Shown here: positions 18,276-28,926 of the stretch, one piece after another
Position numbering within the stretch: position 1 is the stretch's first letter
Layout of the letters: each line of letters starts with the position of its first letter
NCBI RefSeq assembly: GCF_002142155.1
Contig: NZ_NASD01000009.1
Coordinates: forward strand, 1-64,000
Direction of reading: 5' to 3'
Origin: Gilliamella apis
GTDB lineage: Bacteria; Pseudomonadota; Gammaproteobacteria; Enterobacterales; Orbaceae
Length of the DNA: 64,000 nt
The notes under the pieces: model-generated
The model's database searches: none
Told to the model about the DNA's origin: nothing
The model's input: the letters and a program-made list of their open reading frames with translations, nothing else
Made by a program: the position numbers and the translations under genes

Positions 18276-21128
18276 TTATTTAAGCCATTTTAACCAGCTT
18301 TGATTAACAATCTGTTTTTCTGATTTAAAACAGGAATCATCAACGGTGCTAGGTAAAAGTTGTAATGATAATTGATGAATTTCATTACGCATATCAATAT
18401 ATGCTTTAGTTAATTGTTCAGCTTCTTGGCTATCCATAATTTGATAATTTGCCGCTAATTCTAAAATCCGTACGTTATCACTCCATGTTGTCATTTTAGG
18501 ATATTGATGAGCATAATTAAGTACCAGATATTGAGATAAGAATTCAATATCACCAATACCGCCTTCATCAATTTTCAAATTAAACCGATGAGATTCAGTA
18601 GTACCTAAATGGGCTCGCATCTTTTCACGCATCTCTCGGACTTCGGTTTTTAATATATTTTCCTCACGTTTTTTACATAGAACATCATGTCTGATTTGGT
18701 TAAAGCGTTTAATAAGATCTATTTCACCATAAACAGCTCTTGCTCGAACCAGTGCTTGATGCTCCCATGTCCAAGCTTCATGCATTTGATAGTCATAAAA
18801 TGCATTTAAACTACAAGCTAATAAACCAGCATCACCTTGTGGACGTAAACGAACATCAACTTCATAGAGAATTCCAAAGCTGGTGCGGACATTAAATAGG
18901 TGAATGATTCGCTGCACCAATCGCAAGTAAAATTGGCGGCTATCAATTTGTTTATCCCCATTGGTCATGCTATCGGCTGGACAGTCGTGAAGAAATACCA
19001 GATCTAAATCAGAACCATAACCCAATTCCCAACCACCTAATTTGCCATAAGCAATAATAACCAATCCTTTTTGATTGTCAGTTAAATGTGTGGGTTTTCC
19101 ATAACGAGCAACCATTTGATTCCATGCCATTTGCACAACAAAATCAATTAGTGATTCTGCAACATAGGTCAAATGATCGCTTACTTTCATAGTATTTAAT
19201 ACTTGTTCAACATCAGCAGCAGCTATATGCAGTAGTTGCATCTGTTTGAACTGCCTTAATGCCTCAAGTTGTTGTTCTTCATCATCAACCTGAATTCTCA
19301 GTAAATATTGATAAAGTTCGCTTTTGTATTCATTAGGTGCAACAGTTTGATAAAGAGAATTAATATCTATTAGTTCATCTAATAAGATTGGATAATGAGC
19401 AAGTTGCTCACTAATCATTGGCGAAGCACTACATAATCGAATTAGTTGCTTCAATGCGGTTGGGTATTCAAGTAGTAATTCTAAATAAGTTGTTCGGCTA
19501 ACAATATTAACTAATAAGGGTAAAATTCGTGATAATAGTACTAATGTGTTTTTATCATTACAAACCAACTCCAATAATCGTGGCATTAATTGGTCAAGTA
19601 TTTCACGACCTCGTACCCCAATTGTCCGTTTACCAATATCATCACGAAACTGACAAAGCATTTGATATAGTTTTTCAGCATCATCATCTGAGTAAGAAGT
19701 TAGTACAGAGGTAACATCACCTAATTGTAAATCTGGGACCCAAAGATCATCAAATTGGTAGTTGTATTGTTTAGAATTAGATGCGGATTCAGATGTATCT
19801 TCACCGATAAGTTGGTTAAATACTTGCCTATTAAAATGCATTCTTTTAGCAAGATCTGCTTCAAATTCATGCCAATCATTAAAGTTCATACTTGTGGCTA
19901 TACGCATTCGATCCAGCTCATCTTCAGGCAATGTCTGAGTTTGCTCGTCATGTATAGCTTGGAGTAAATTTTCACAACGGCGTAAGAAAAAGTAATTTTC
20001 TCGTAAAGTATCTACTTCATTAACACTAAGTAACGATTCTTGTTCTATTACTTGTAAGGCATTTAATAATGAGCGAGTTTGTAGACCTACAACACGTCCA
20101 CCTCGTATAAGTTGAAAAACTTGTACAATAAATTCAATTTCACGAATACCACCTGCACCAAGTTTGATATTATTGGTTAAACCTCGACGACGAACTTCGC
20201 GTTCAATCATGCTTTTCATATTGCGCAATGATTGTAATACACTGAAATCAATATAACGACGGTAAACAAAAGGTTTTAGCATTTGATAGAGTTCTTTGAT
20301 GTAAGGATCTTGCTGATCGCCTAGTATTTTCGCTTTTACCATAGCGTAACGTTCCCAGTCTCTCCCCTGTTCTTGATAATAGTCTTCCATCGCGGAAAAA
20401 CTCAAGACCAGCGGACCGCCATCGCCAAGCGGACGTAAACGCATATCAACGCGGTAAACAAAACCATCTTCGGTAATTTGGTCTAAAGCTTTTATTAGAC
20501 GTTGTCCCAAGCGGGTAAAAAACACTGCATTGTCTAATTCTCGCCGGCCACCTTGTGTTTGACCATGCTCAGGGTAGGTAAAAATAAGATCAATATCGGA
20601 GGAAAAATTAAGTTCTCCACCACCTAATTTCCCCATACCTAGGATAAGTAATGGCTGAGCTTGTCCCTGTGAATTATAGGGAGTTCCCCATTCTTTACAA
20701 CTTAGTTCATAAAGCCAATCTCGTGCAGTGACAATAATCACTTCAGCTAACTGCGAGAGTTGTAATAAAATCTGCTCATCACTACTTGTGCGGGTTAATT
20801 GTGACCATTCAAGCCTTATCAGAATATAACGCCTAAATAATCTTAATACTTTCATTAGAGCTAATTCATCAAATACTGATACTAGTCTTTCATTTAACCA
20901 TTGTTGATAGAAACATCTTTCATCAGCTTGAGGGGGGTAAGTAATAATATCTGTCAGCCACTCGGGAAATCGATAAAAAGCATCAACCAGAAAATCACTT
21001 TGCAGCAAAATATCAAGGTTATCGAGCACCTCTTTTGCATCACATTGTGACAATTGGGAGATAATTTTCTGTTTTTGCTGAGCAATTAATGGTGAAGCTA
21101 GCGATATAGGCTGAGACATAATAAGCAC
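18276..21128 (-). CDS. glnE: Glutamine synthetase adenylyltransferase/deadenylase GlnE
   Basis: GlnE adds AMP to and removes it from glutamine synthetase, under control of PII proteins. The 950-residue protein is full length. The N-terminal deadenylylating nucleotidyltransferase has [15 protein letters not shown] near 170, and the C-terminal adenylylating one has [15 protein letters not shown] near 700. A helical linker and a regulatory domain lie between. An alternative start at MSQPIS, three residues in, is equally possible. In E. coli ygiF directly precedes glnE; here an unknown membrane protein gene separates them. Confidence 0.97.
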   Translation of the reverse strand: MLIMSQPISLASPLIAQQKQKIISQLSQCDAKEVLDNLDILLQSDFLVDAFYRFPEWLTDIITYPPQADERCFYQQWLNERLVSVFDELALMKVLRLFRRYILIRLEWSQLTRTSSDEQILLQLSQLAEVIIVTARDWLYELSCKEWGTPYNSQGQAQPLLILGMGKLGGGELNFSSDIDLIFTYPEHGQTQGGRRELDNAVFFTRLGQRLIKALDQITEDGFVYRVDMRLRPLGDGGPLVLSFSAMEDYYQEQGRDWERYAMVKAKILGDQQDPYIKELYQMLKPFVYRRYIDFSVLQSLRNMKSMIEREVRRRGLTNNIKLGAGGIREIEFIVQVFQLIRGGRVVGLQTRSLLNALQVIEQESLLSVNEVDTLRENYFFLRRCENLLQAIHDEQTQTLPEDELDRMRIATSMNFNDWHEFEADLAKRMHFNRQVFNQLIGEDTSESASNSKQYNYQFDDLWVPDLQLGDVTSVLTSYSDDDAEKLYQMLCQFRDDIGKRTIGVRGREILDQLMPRLLELVCNDKNTLVLLSRILPLLVNIVSRTTYLELLLEYPTALKQLIRLCSASPMISEQLAHYPILLDELIDINSLYQTVAPNEYKSELYQYLLRIQVDDEEQQLEALRQFKQMQLLHIAAADVEQVLNTMKVSDHLTYVAESLIDFVVQMAWNQMVARYGKPTHLTDNQKGLVIIAYGKLGGWELGYGSDLDLVFLHDCPADSMTNGDKQIDSRQFYLRLVQRIIHLFNVRTSFGILYEVDVRLRPQGDAGLLACSLNAFYDYQMHEAWTWEHQALVRARAVYGEIDLIKRFNQIRHDVLCKKREENILKTEVREMREKMRAHLGTTESHRFNLKIDEGGIGDIEFLSQYLVLNYAHQYPKMTTWSDNVRILELAANYQIMDSQEAEQLTKAYIDMRNEIHQLSLQLLPSTVDDSCFKSEKQIVNQSWLKWLK

Positions 21129-21314
21129 TCACTTAAAATAGTTACATGTTGATGAAATCACCTAATTAACTATTATAAATGACTTTTTAAGTTCACCTAT
21201 CTTTTTATTAAACAAATCGTGAAAAACAGTATTGATACTTTTTCGCAATCTGTTTACCGATAAAACTATAACTGCTGACTATCGTTAGGTCTTATATTGC
21301 TTGTTTACCTTATC

Positions 21315-21350
21315 ATTGTTATTGGTTATAACGTAACGGCCAATAACAAT
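21315..21350. repeat. 11-bp inverted repeat upstream of glnE
   Basis: ATTGTTATTGG (21315-21325) and CCAATAACAAT (21340-21350) are perfect inverted arms over a 14-nt spacer between the membrane-protein gene and glnE, both on the minus strand. There is no strong T run on the minus strand. It could be an attenuating hairpin or an operator for a glnE promoter. Confidence 0.6.
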
Positions 21351-21377
21351 ATTATATTCTTTGATTCGAATAGCGGG

Positions 21378-22334
21378 TTAATGTTTATCAAAAAACAACT
21401 TTGTCATCTTTCTTACCAATAAACAACTTGAAATCAACAAAGTAATTAAAAACATCCATAAGTAGAACAATTTAAAAGTATTAGAGATAATATCGAATGG
21501 TAGGAAATTATAGATATAGTTGTAAATGTATAGAATAAGTATTAATAAAAGGCAGTTTAATATAAAGGTAATAAGCGAACTAAAAATTACCTTTTTTAAG
21601 GCCAAAATTTCTGTTACTGCTGTAAAGCATTTTCTTAGCAAGAAATAACCAATTAAATTTACTATTGATAAAAATATCGCCAATAAGACTATAGAGAAAA
21701 TCAGGTTACTTAAACTGTAATACATACCATCGAAAAGCAACAAATATGACATGGTTATAAAGAAACAGTTATAAAAACAGATGAATAACACCATATGTAA
21801 CTTTTGACTTTCTGTTTCGGTTAATATGATTTCGTTACAAATATAATTTTTTTTGCATAATTTAATACTAAGATAAGTACAAAGTGTTATAAAAAAATAG
21901 AAAATGAGATGCTCTGCGAGATGAAATATATATGCCGAAAAATTATCTCCATCTTTGATATTTAAAAATCTTAGTTTAGACACAATCCAATCATAACTAT
22001 AAGAGTAGTAACTCCAGCGAAAAACCATGTAGCTTAATACAATAAATATGGCAACTAAGAAGGTATTAATAATGTTTTTCCGATTAATTATGGAAATGGA
22101 ATACTGATTAAATGCTATTGTGGAAATAGTAAAAAGAATTACTGAATTAGGTATTTGAAGTAAAAAATTGATTAAAACTTGCTTAACAATTTTCAAGGCA
22201 ATTTGATCAGTCCCAACATATAACGATATAAAATCGTTATCAAATTTGGTAAGATAAATAACGGTAAAAACACTATATAATAACCAATAAAATACCACTA
22301 ATAATAGTGGTAATTTGAAGAGGGTTGTTTTCAT
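21378..22334 (-). CDS. Multi-pass membrane protein of unknown function
   Basis: I do not recognise this 318-residue protein. It is almost entirely hydrophobic, with about eight predicted membrane segments (for example near 7-27, 50-70, 85-105, 140-158, 180-200, 205-230, 248-272 and 285-305). The short loops are rich in lysine, tyrosine and asparagine. No catalytic motif is visible. It begins 14 bp after the CYTH gene and is likely cotranscribed with it, inserted into the ygiF-glnE pair that is adjacent in enterobacteria. Its very AT-rich codon use looks like lineage-specific or transferred DNA. Confidence 0.6.
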   Translation of the reverse strand: MKTTLFKLPLLLVVFYWLLYSVFTVIYLTKFDNDFISLYVGTDQIALKIVKQVLINFLLQIPNSVILFTISTIAFNQYSISIINRKNIINTFLVAIFIVLSYMVFRWSYYSYSYDWIVSKLRFLNIKDGDNFSAYIFHLAEHLIFYFFITLCTYLSIKLCKKNYICNEIILTETESQKLHMVLFICFYNCFFITMSYLLLFDGMYYSLSNLIFSIVLLAIFLSIVNLIGYFLLRKCFTAVTEILALKKVIFSSLITFILNCLLLILILYIYNYIYNFLPFDIISNTFKLFYLWMFLITLLISSCLLVRKMTKLFFDKH

Positions 22335-22348
22335 TTTAATTCGTATAC

Positions 22349-23266
22349 CTATTTTTTATTTATTTCAGCCATTAACAACAATTTGAACTTGTTATTCACC
22401 TCGCAATAAGCAAACTGTTTAATCGAGTCAATAAATGGTATCGCCATTTGCCACTGTTTAAATTCAGGCTCAATTTGCAGATTTTGGTTAATAAGTATCT
22501 CGTTTATTTGAATAAGTAGCTGTTTATAAAAAATTAAATCATTATTTGCTAAAGCATATTCTTCATTTTGTTGCCAAAAGTTTAGTAGACCGGCTAAATC
22601 TTGCTCAATTTGTGAGGAAAGAATAGTAGGAGTTAAGGTTAAGTTATCTAATAAACGATAGCCCCGAGAAGCCTTACTCTGAGAAAATAGATGTAAGTTA
22701 AAGCGACTTAATTCGATCGCAAAGTTGAGCAAATCTTGCTTATTGCCTTGTTTGATTTCTAACTCTACCTCTTGTATTGGCATAGATAGACCATTTGAGG
22801 TAATTTGCCCCAAATCTAAAGCAACTTCAATTTCGCTATTGGCAAATGAAATCAGCCAAGTTTGCCGTTTAAAATTGGTGGTAAAAAGAGGCCTTAACTG
22901 CGTTAACCCATTAGGTAATGCCTCTTTCGGTAGGACACTTAAATCGAGCTTATCATTAGGTAAAGGTTGGTTAATTTCAATGCGTTCATGTAATCCACCT
23001 ACAGAATTACCTTTTGATTTTAAGGTAATTTCAAAACACTTACTTTGCTCAGTTTCTGTAGTTCGAATTCGAAGACCACAACCATTAAGTCGTAAAAAAT
23101 GATCTTCAGTATCGTAATAAGTGTTAGTCAGATTTAATTGATTAACCAAATGTTGTTGCGATGAAAACTCGGCTTCATCACAACAAACCCATTGATTTAA
23201 GTAATTTCGTAACTGCTCTATATCACTTTGATTGATTTGAAACTTTAATTCAATTTCATTACTCAT
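22349..23266 (-). CDS. ygiF: CYTH-domain inorganic triphosphatase, shortened YgiF
   Basis: CYTH enzymes hydrolyse inorganic triphosphate inside an eight-stranded tunnel. The signature ExExK is E4-x-E6-x-K8, and further acidic and basic strands run through about residue 200 (for example VELEIKQG). E. coli YgiF is about 433 residues with a C-terminal CHAD domain; here only about 100 residues follow the CYTH part, so CHAD is reduced. Position next to glnE supports the assignment. It begins 67 bp after the ABC gene upstream and may have its own promoter. Confidence 0.82.
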   Translation of the reverse strand: MSNEIELKFQINQSDIEQLRNYLNQWVCCDEAEFSSQQHLVNQLNLTNTYYDTEDHFLRLNGCGLRIRTTETEQSKCFEITLKSKGNSVGGLHERIEINQPLPNDKLDLSVLPKEALPNGLTQLRPLFTTNFKRQTWLISFANSEIEVALDLGQITSNGLSMPIQEVELEIKQGNKQDLLNFAIELSRFNLHLFSQSKASRGYRLLDNLTLTPTILSSQIEQDLAGLLNFWQQNEEYALANNDLIFYKQLLIQINEILINQNLQIEPEFKQWQMAIPFIDSIKQFAYCEVNNKFKLLLMAEINKK

Positions 23267-23333
23267 TTGTCTGTTTTTTATCAGTTATTTTGTTATATGA
23301 TATACTGATTATTTTCAGAAATATAGCCAATCA

Positions 23334-25064
23334 CTAATTAATAGACAATGTCTGTTTTTGTAGGCTATAAAGCTTAGTAAATAAGCCATTTTTAGCCATT
23401 AATTGCTGATAATTGCCTTGTTCTACAATTGAACCTTGATCTAAGACAATAATATTATCCGCACCAATGATAGTTTTTAAGCGATGAGCAATAACAATGA
23501 CAGTTCTATCTTTTACTAGATTAGCAATGGCTTCTTGAATATAAACTTCATTTTCGGGATCCAAAGAAGCGGTAGCTTCATCAAGCAAAATAATAGGTGC
23601 ATTTTTTAATAATGCTCTCGCAATCGAGATACGTTGCCGTTCACCGCCAGAAAGTTTACTACCGTTTTCACCAATTAATGTATTCCAACCATCAGGTAAT
23701 CGAGCTACTAGCTCATCACATCTAGCGATTTTAGCCGCTAGTTTTACCTCTTCATCAGTAGCATTATGCCTACCAATTCGAATATTATTCATGATGGTAT
23801 CATCAAATAATACTACCTGTTGAAAAACAAAGGCCATGGAGTGCATCAAGGTTTCAGGATCAATCTGTTTTATATCCTGATTACCGATGGTGATTTTTCC
23901 TGAATTTACATCCCAAAAACGAGCAATCAACTGTAATAAGGTACTTTTACCACTACCAGATGGCCCAACTAGTGCTGTCATTTTTCCTTCAGGTATAGTG
24001 CAACTTACATTATTAATAACACTTGTCTGGTTATAGGAAAAATTAATCTGATCAATATTGATATTATAATTAGTAAAAGTCACCTCATCTTTACCTTCCA
24101 TAATAGGTTCATTTTGCAGACTCTTCATTCTATCGATAGAAACCAGCATATAGAACAGTTCAGGTAATAATGTTAAAACTGAAATTAAAGGACTATAAAT
24201 TCGTGAGCTAATAATTACAAAGGCAATAAAAGTAATTGGATCCAAACTTCCAGAAACCATTAAAGTTACTCCGAGTAAAACAACAATACCTAGACCCACT
24301 TGTAATGTCATAGTAGACAAAGTAACAATAATTCCACCTATTCCTTCAAACTTAATTGATGCCCACATCATATTTTTCAAAGCTTTATCTAAGCGCTGGA
24401 ATTTTTTACCACTTAACCCAAAACCTTTTATGATTTTTATACCATCGAGATATTCTTGAACCTCATCGGAAACAGCTAATTTAGCTTGAACATGTTTTTC
24501 ACCCAATTTTTGTTCGAGTCTTTTACCGGCAACAACAATAATAATAGCAATCGGCAGAGTACAAAAAATAGCTGCAGCCATCCGCCAATCATAGAATGCT
24601 AATAAGCAACAAGTTATTAGACTACTAACGGAATATCCTATTAATTGCGGTATAACGTGACTAAGCATATTTTCAATAACCGCACAATCACCCATAATAT
24701 TTGCAGTAAGTTCAGAAAGATCTTTTCGATTAAAAAAGCTTAGTGGTAATTTGCGAAGTTTTTCAGCAACCGCAATTCTAGTATTAGCCGCTTGACCAAA
24801 AGCATTAGCGTAAGTCTTTTTATATTCTCTTTTATAACAGATTAAGAACAAAATTGCCGATAACACGCCTAAGCCTGCCATTATCCAAAGATAATAAACA
24901 TTCACTGGTATTTGGTTAGTTAAAGGCTCAATTAACAACATGATTACCTGTAATAAAATTACAAAGGGCAACATTAATGTCAAATTGGATAAGGTACAAG
25001 CAATGATAGCTTGATTAAGATTTTTACTTTCTATATCTGACAACATCAATATTTTTTTAAACAT
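23334..25064 (-). CDS. ABC half-transporter, siderophore-type, second subunit
   Basis: This protein of about 576 residues has a six-helix membrane domain (about 15-300) fused to an ATPase. The Walker A GPSGSGKST, the signature LSGGERQR and Walker B IILLDEATASLDPENE are intact, so this site should hydrolyse ATP. ATG 25064 is chosen because GGAG lies 6 nt upstream; starts at 25079 and 25076 lack such a site. It overlaps the preceding ABC gene by 8 bp and pairs with it as a heterodimer. Exporter-fold pairs of this kind under Fur include YbtPQ and IrtAB, which move iron-siderophores inward. The substrate is inferred. Confidence 0.82.
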   Translation of the reverse strand: MFKKILMLSDIESKNLNQAIIACTLSNLTLMLPFVILLQVIMLLIEPLTNQIPVNVYYLWIMAGLGVLSAILFLICYKREYKKTYANAFGQAANTRIAVAEKLRKLPLSFFNRKDLSELTANIMGDCAVIENMLSHVIPQLIGYSVSSLITCCLLAFYDWRMAAAIFCTLPIAIIIVVAGKRLEQKLGEKHVQAKLAVSDEVQEYLDGIKIIKGFGLSGKKFQRLDKALKNMMWASIKFEGIGGIIVTLSTMTLQVGLGIVVLLGVTLMVSGSLDPITFIAFVIISSRIYSPLISVLTLLPELFYMLVSIDRMKSLQNEPIMEGKDEVTFTNYNINIDQINFSYNQTSVINNVSCTIPEGKMTALVGPSGSGKSTLLQLIARFWDVNSGKITIGNQDIKQIDPETLMHSMAFVFQQVVLFDDTIMNNIRIGRHNATDEEVKLAAKIARCDELVARLPDGWNTLIGENGSKLSGGERQRISIARALLKNAPIILLDEATASLDPENEVYIQEAIANLVKDRTVIVIAHRLKTIIGADNIIVLDQGSIVEQGNYQQLMAKNGLFTKLYSLQKQTLSIN

Positions 25065-26922
25065 GTGCAACTCCATCATTATGACAAGAGTGATCTGAAT
25101 GACAATTTTTAGCAGATTTTGGCTGATCCATTTGCCAATCTAATGTTTGTCTGTAATATTGCCACATTTTGTAATAGGTATTTTGTTTATCAATAAGTTG
25201 TTGGTGGGTTCCTTTTTCAACAATACTTCCTTTATCTAATACCACAATTTGATCGGCATCTTTTATTGTTGATAGACGATGAGCAATCATAATAACGGTT
25301 TTACCTTCCATTAATACTTTTAAGGCAAGTTGAATTTTGTATTCATTTTCAGGATCAGCAAAAGATGTAGCCTCATCAAGAATCAATATAGGTGAGTTTT
25401 TTAGTAATGCTCGAGCAATTGCTAATCGTTGCATTTCTCCACCAGACAAATGCAATCCTTTAGAGCCTATTACAGACTGATAGCCATCTGGTAATTTTTC
25501 AATAAAATCATGACACTGAGCAGCTTTAGACGCGGCAATAACTTCGTCTAGATCGGCGTCTGGTTTGCCGATTTTAATATTATCTAAAATTGTTTGCTTA
25601 AAAAGAAAAACATCTTGGAACACAAAGCTAACTAATGACAATAAATATTCACTACTCATTTGTTTGATATCTATACCACCAATGGTTATTGATCCTTCTC
25701 TAGGATCAAAAAAGCGCGGAATAAGTAATGAAATGGTACTTTTGCCACTACCAGAAAGCCCAACTAATGCGGTCGTTGTTCCTTGTTTGGCAGTAAAAGA
25801 GATGTGATTGAGGGCATTACTTTCTAAAGAATCATTATCTTTATTCTCATTATAAGAGAATGTAACATCATTAAAACAAATGTCATAATTATCAACTTCA
25901 AGACCTGATTCAGGTTCAGCCAATGATTTTATATTGAGGACATTATCCATATTTTCAACACTTTTAACTGCTCTTTGAAAACCTTGTGATACATATAAAA
26001 GTTTGAAAAAAGGCGCAGGTAAAGCTAATGAGAAAATTAAATAGAAAATAGATGACAAAATAAAATTGGCATAATTTTCTGTTGTACCTAGTAATAAAAT
26101 CATTACTGGAATAATAAAAAGATAGATATTATTTAATATGAGCAAAAATAGTGCCATATGATATTTAAAACAATCTATAAACTTAAGGCAATATTGTTGA
26201 TAAGCTTTGATCGATTCATAAAAGCGTTTAAAAGAAAAGAAAGTTTGATTAAAAGCTTTAACCACTGTTATACCACGAATATATTCAACTGATGCATTAC
26301 TCATATCAATTAATCGGGTTTGGAACTCTTGCATATTGTTTTTAATTTCTTTACGACGATAACCGCTTTTCAAAACAATATAAGCTAAAATGATTGGTAC
26401 CAATGTTGCCAAGCCTAAACGCCAGTCGAAAATGGCTAAAATAATAAAAATAATAATTGGAGTAGCAAATGAGCCAATCATATCGGGCAGCTGGTGTGCA
26501 ATAAAAATCTCTATTTTTTCAATATCATCATCAACAATTTTTCGTAATTCACCACTTGAATGTTTAGTGTAAAATCCAAGAGGCAAACATGATAAGTATC
26601 GAATAAAATTGTATTTTAAATGATAAAGCGTTTTAAACGCAGCAATATGCGAGAGACAAAGTGCAACAAAATTTAAAAATATAGATGATGCCGCAGCAAT
26701 AAAAGCTACCCACCCATAATCGATAATAAGTTCATTATTTAATGTTGTGTTGTTGGTTAGACTGATAATAATTTCATAAACAATGTAATATACTGAAATA
26801 AAAGGAATAAAAGCAGTAGCAACGCTTAAGATTGAAAATAAACAAGATAAAATGATAAGTATTTTATATCGAAAAGCAAGTTGCCAAAGACGAGAAGTAG
26901 GATTGTTATTACACGTTTTCAT
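25057..26922 (-). CDS. ABC half-transporter, siderophore-type, first subunit with His/Cys tail
   Basis: This 621-residue protein is a membrane domain plus ATPase. Walker A is GLSGSGKST, the signature is LSGGEMQR, and Walker B with D-loop reads LILDEATSFADPENE. The FADPENE form is common in the YbtP/IrtA siderophore group. The last 20 residues are a metal-binding-looking tail with two Cys and four His (NCHSDHSCHNDGVAH). A near-perfect Fur box lies just upstream, so expression should rise in iron starvation. It is the first gene of the two-gene operon. Import of ferric siderophore or haem is likely; export of a siderophore is the alternative. Confidence 0.82.
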   Translation of the reverse strand: MKTCNNNPTSRLWQLAFRYKILIILSCLFSILSVATAFIPFISVYYIVYEIIISLTNNTTLNNELIIDYGWVAFIAAASSIFLNFVALCLSHIAAFKTLYHLKYNFIRYLSCLPLGFYTKHSSGELRKIVDDDIEKIEIFIAHQLPDMIGSFATPIIIFIILAIFDWRLGLATLVPIILAYIVLKSGYRRKEIKNNMQEFQTRLIDMSNASVEYIRGITVVKAFNQTFFSFKRFYESIKAYQQYCLKFIDCFKYHMALFLLILNNIYLFIIPVMILLLGTTENYANFILSSIFYLIFSLALPAPFFKLLYVSQGFQRAVKSVENMDNVLNIKSLAEPESGLEVDNYDICFNDVTFSYNENKDNDSLESNALNHISFTAKQGTTTALVGLSGSGKSTISLLIPRFFDPREGSITIGGIDIKQMSSEYLLSLVSFVFQDVFLFKQTILDNIKIGKPDADLDEVIAASKAAQCHDFIEKLPDGYQSVIGSKGLHLSGGEMQRLAIARALLKNSPILILDEATSFADPENEYKIQLALKVLMEGKTVIMIAHRLSTIKDADQIVVLDKGSIVEKGTHQQLIDKQNTYYKMWQYYRQTLDWQMDQPKSAKNCHSDHSCHNDGVAHV

Positions 26923-26941
26923 AAAATGAACACTCCATTGT

Positions 26942-26960
26942 GGTAATAATAATCATTATC
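26942..26960 (-). promoter_or_regulatory. Fur box before the ABC pair
   Basis: GGTAATAATAATCATTATC matches 17 of 19 positions of the Fur consensus GATAATGATAATCATTATC. It lies 20 bp before the first ABC gene's start codon, overlapping the region where its promoter or leader must be. Iron-bound Fur would repress the operon. Confidence 0.82.
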
Positions 26961-27126
26961 AGTTATAAATTTTAAAATAACAATTACTTTTGCCCCTACT
27001 TTGATTTATCTTAGCTATTACTATTATAGATATTACAGACAAAAAAAGACTATCCTATTTATGACTAAATAATAATATTGTAAATAAGATAGTGAAAAAT
27101 TTGATTATTCTTGTAATTAAGAATAA

Positions 27127-27537
27127 TTATTTGACAACTCGGAAAGGATTAACTGGCTTCGGTTTAACATTTTCTGCTGGTTTATTCGCACCTTCTCTGA
27201 GAGCTTTATAATATGGTTCATCCTCAAATCCCATACCAACACCATTTTCACGAGCATAAATAGCTTCAATAGCCGCCATGGGTACAACAATATGTTGAGG
27301 TATACCAGAAAACCTAGCATTAAATTCGATTTGTTCATTATTAACTAAATATTGGCCAACCGATTGTGGAGCAATATTAAGAACTATTTGATTATCTTTT
27401 ATAAACTCTTGCGGAACTAATACGCCATATACAGAAGTATCAACCACAATATACGGAGTTAATTCATTATCTAAGATCCAGTCATAAAAAGCCCTAAAGA
27501 TATAAGGACGACGTGGAGTCATGTTATCAAGTTCCAT
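27127..27537 (-). CDS. sspB: ClpXP adaptor SspB
   Basis: SspB tethers ssrA-tagged proteins to ClpXP for degradation. The 136-residue protein has the conserved substrate-binding domain (TPRRPYIFRAFYDWILDN at 6-23, VLNIAPQSVG, FNARFSGIP) and ends in RVVK, the ClpX-docking tail. The linker between them is only about 25 residues, against roughly 50 acidic residues in E. coli, and is richer in lysine and proline. AAGG lies 8 nt upstream of the ATG. It follows sspA by 50 bp in the usual order. Confidence 0.95.
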   Translation of the reverse strand: MELDNMTPRRPYIFRAFYDWILDNELTPYIVVDTSVYGVLVPQEFIKDNQIVLNIAPQSVGQYLVNNEQIEFNARFSGIPQHIVVPMAAIEAIYARENGVGMGFEDEPYYKALREGANKPAENVKPKPVNPFRVVK

Positions 27538-27587
27538 AACGGTACCTTATTTAATTGCTAATCTGTCGTTAGATAAAAAATAAACTA

Positions 27588-28220
27588 TTACGCTCTAATT
27601 TTCTTTTCATCTTCAGTTAAAGAGCTTATAAAAGCTGGACGTTCAAAAATGCGAGCCATATAAGCAAGATAATTCTTCTCGGCTATTTTTGGCAACTCAA
27701 TACCAATCATAGGTAAACGCCAAAGTAGAGGAGCAAAATAACAATCACATAATGTAAAATCATCACTCATAAAGTAATCTTTTTCTTTAAACATTATCGA
27801 GATTGATACTAGATCATCAAGTAAATTTTTACGTGCTTGTTTAGCTGCTTCGCTGTCCGGATTAGCTAAAATTGTTTCGTAAGCGCTATACCATTCTTTC
27901 TTAATGCGATACATGGTTAATCGAGAATTCGCTCTTACAATTGGGTAAACAGGCATTAGCGGTGGATGAGGAAAACGTTCATCTAAATATTCTAATGCAA
28001 TATGTGGTTCATATAAGGTAAGGTCACGATCAATTAGTGTTGGAATTGAACCATAAGGATTTAGATCCAATAATTCTTGAGGTAGATTATTTGCCGTAAC
28101 AAACTCAATTTCAGCTGTTACCCCTTTTTCTGCCAACACAAAACGAATCTGATGGCCATAAATATCTGTTGTATCACAAAATAATGTCATTACAGAACGT
28201 TTATTAACAGCAACAACCAT
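27588..28220 (-). CDS. sspA: Stringent starvation protein A SspA
   Basis: SspA is a glutathione-transferase-like protein that binds RNA polymerase and supports acid and starvation survival. The 210-residue product begins MVVAVNKRSVMTLF, aligning with the E. coli start. ATG 28220 has GGAG 5 nt upstream and is preferred to GTG 28226. The thioredoxin-like N-domain includes IRFVLAEKGV, and the segment YLDERFPHPPLMPVYP is the conserved surface implicated in function. Upstream, TATAAT at 28254-28259 is a likely -10 and TTGCTA-TTC-TAGCAA (28263-28277) an inverted repeat over the -35 zone. Confidence 0.96.
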   Translation of the reverse strand: MVVAVNKRSVMTLFCDTTDIYGHQIRFVLAEKGVTAEIEFVTANNLPQELLDLNPYGSIPTLIDRDLTLYEPHIALEYLDERFPHPPLMPVYPIVRANSRLTMYRIKKEWYSAYETILANPDSEAAKQARKNLLDDLVSISIMFKEKDYFMSDDFTLCDCYFAPLLWRLPMIGIELPKIAEKNYLAYMARIFERPAFISSLTEDEKKIRA

Positions 28221-28473
28221 GTTCACTCCAAATATGCAAATTTAAAATAAGTTATTATATGATTGCTATTCTAGCAAATTGGATAACAAATTTGTTAAAA
28301 AAAATGAATTTTCTTTTTGTTTTTTCTCAGATTTGTATTTTTTTCGTCTTAGAAAAAGATTATATTTTTAGATGAGAATAAAATATTTATGATATATCAT
28401 ATTGAATAATAATAAATTATTTTTATTTAGGTGGTTGTTATCTAAATTTATATAGTAATAAATAAAACAGAAA
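28221..28473. other. sspA upstream region
   Basis: This gap between rpsI and sspA contains the likely sspA promoter (TATAAT, minus strand, 28254-28259), a small inverted repeat at 28263-28277, a palindrome AACAAATTTGTT near 28286-28297, and otherwise AT-rich sequence with no recognisable gene. Confidence 0.55.
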
Positions 28474-28499
28474 AAAAACCCAGCTTGCGCTGGGTTTTT
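28474..28499 (-). terminator. Terminator of rplM-rpsI
   Basis: AAAAACCCAGC (28474-28484) and GCTGGGTTTTT (28489-28499) form a strong 11-bp stem with a 4-nt loop. The minus strand continues into a T run. It lies 23 bp after the rpsI stop and separates the ribosomal operon from sspAB. Confidence 0.92.
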
Positions 28500-28522
28500 G
28501 AAACAAATTTGTAACGTAGCAA

Positions 28523-28918
<396 letters not shown>

Positions 28919-28926
28919 CTATCCCC

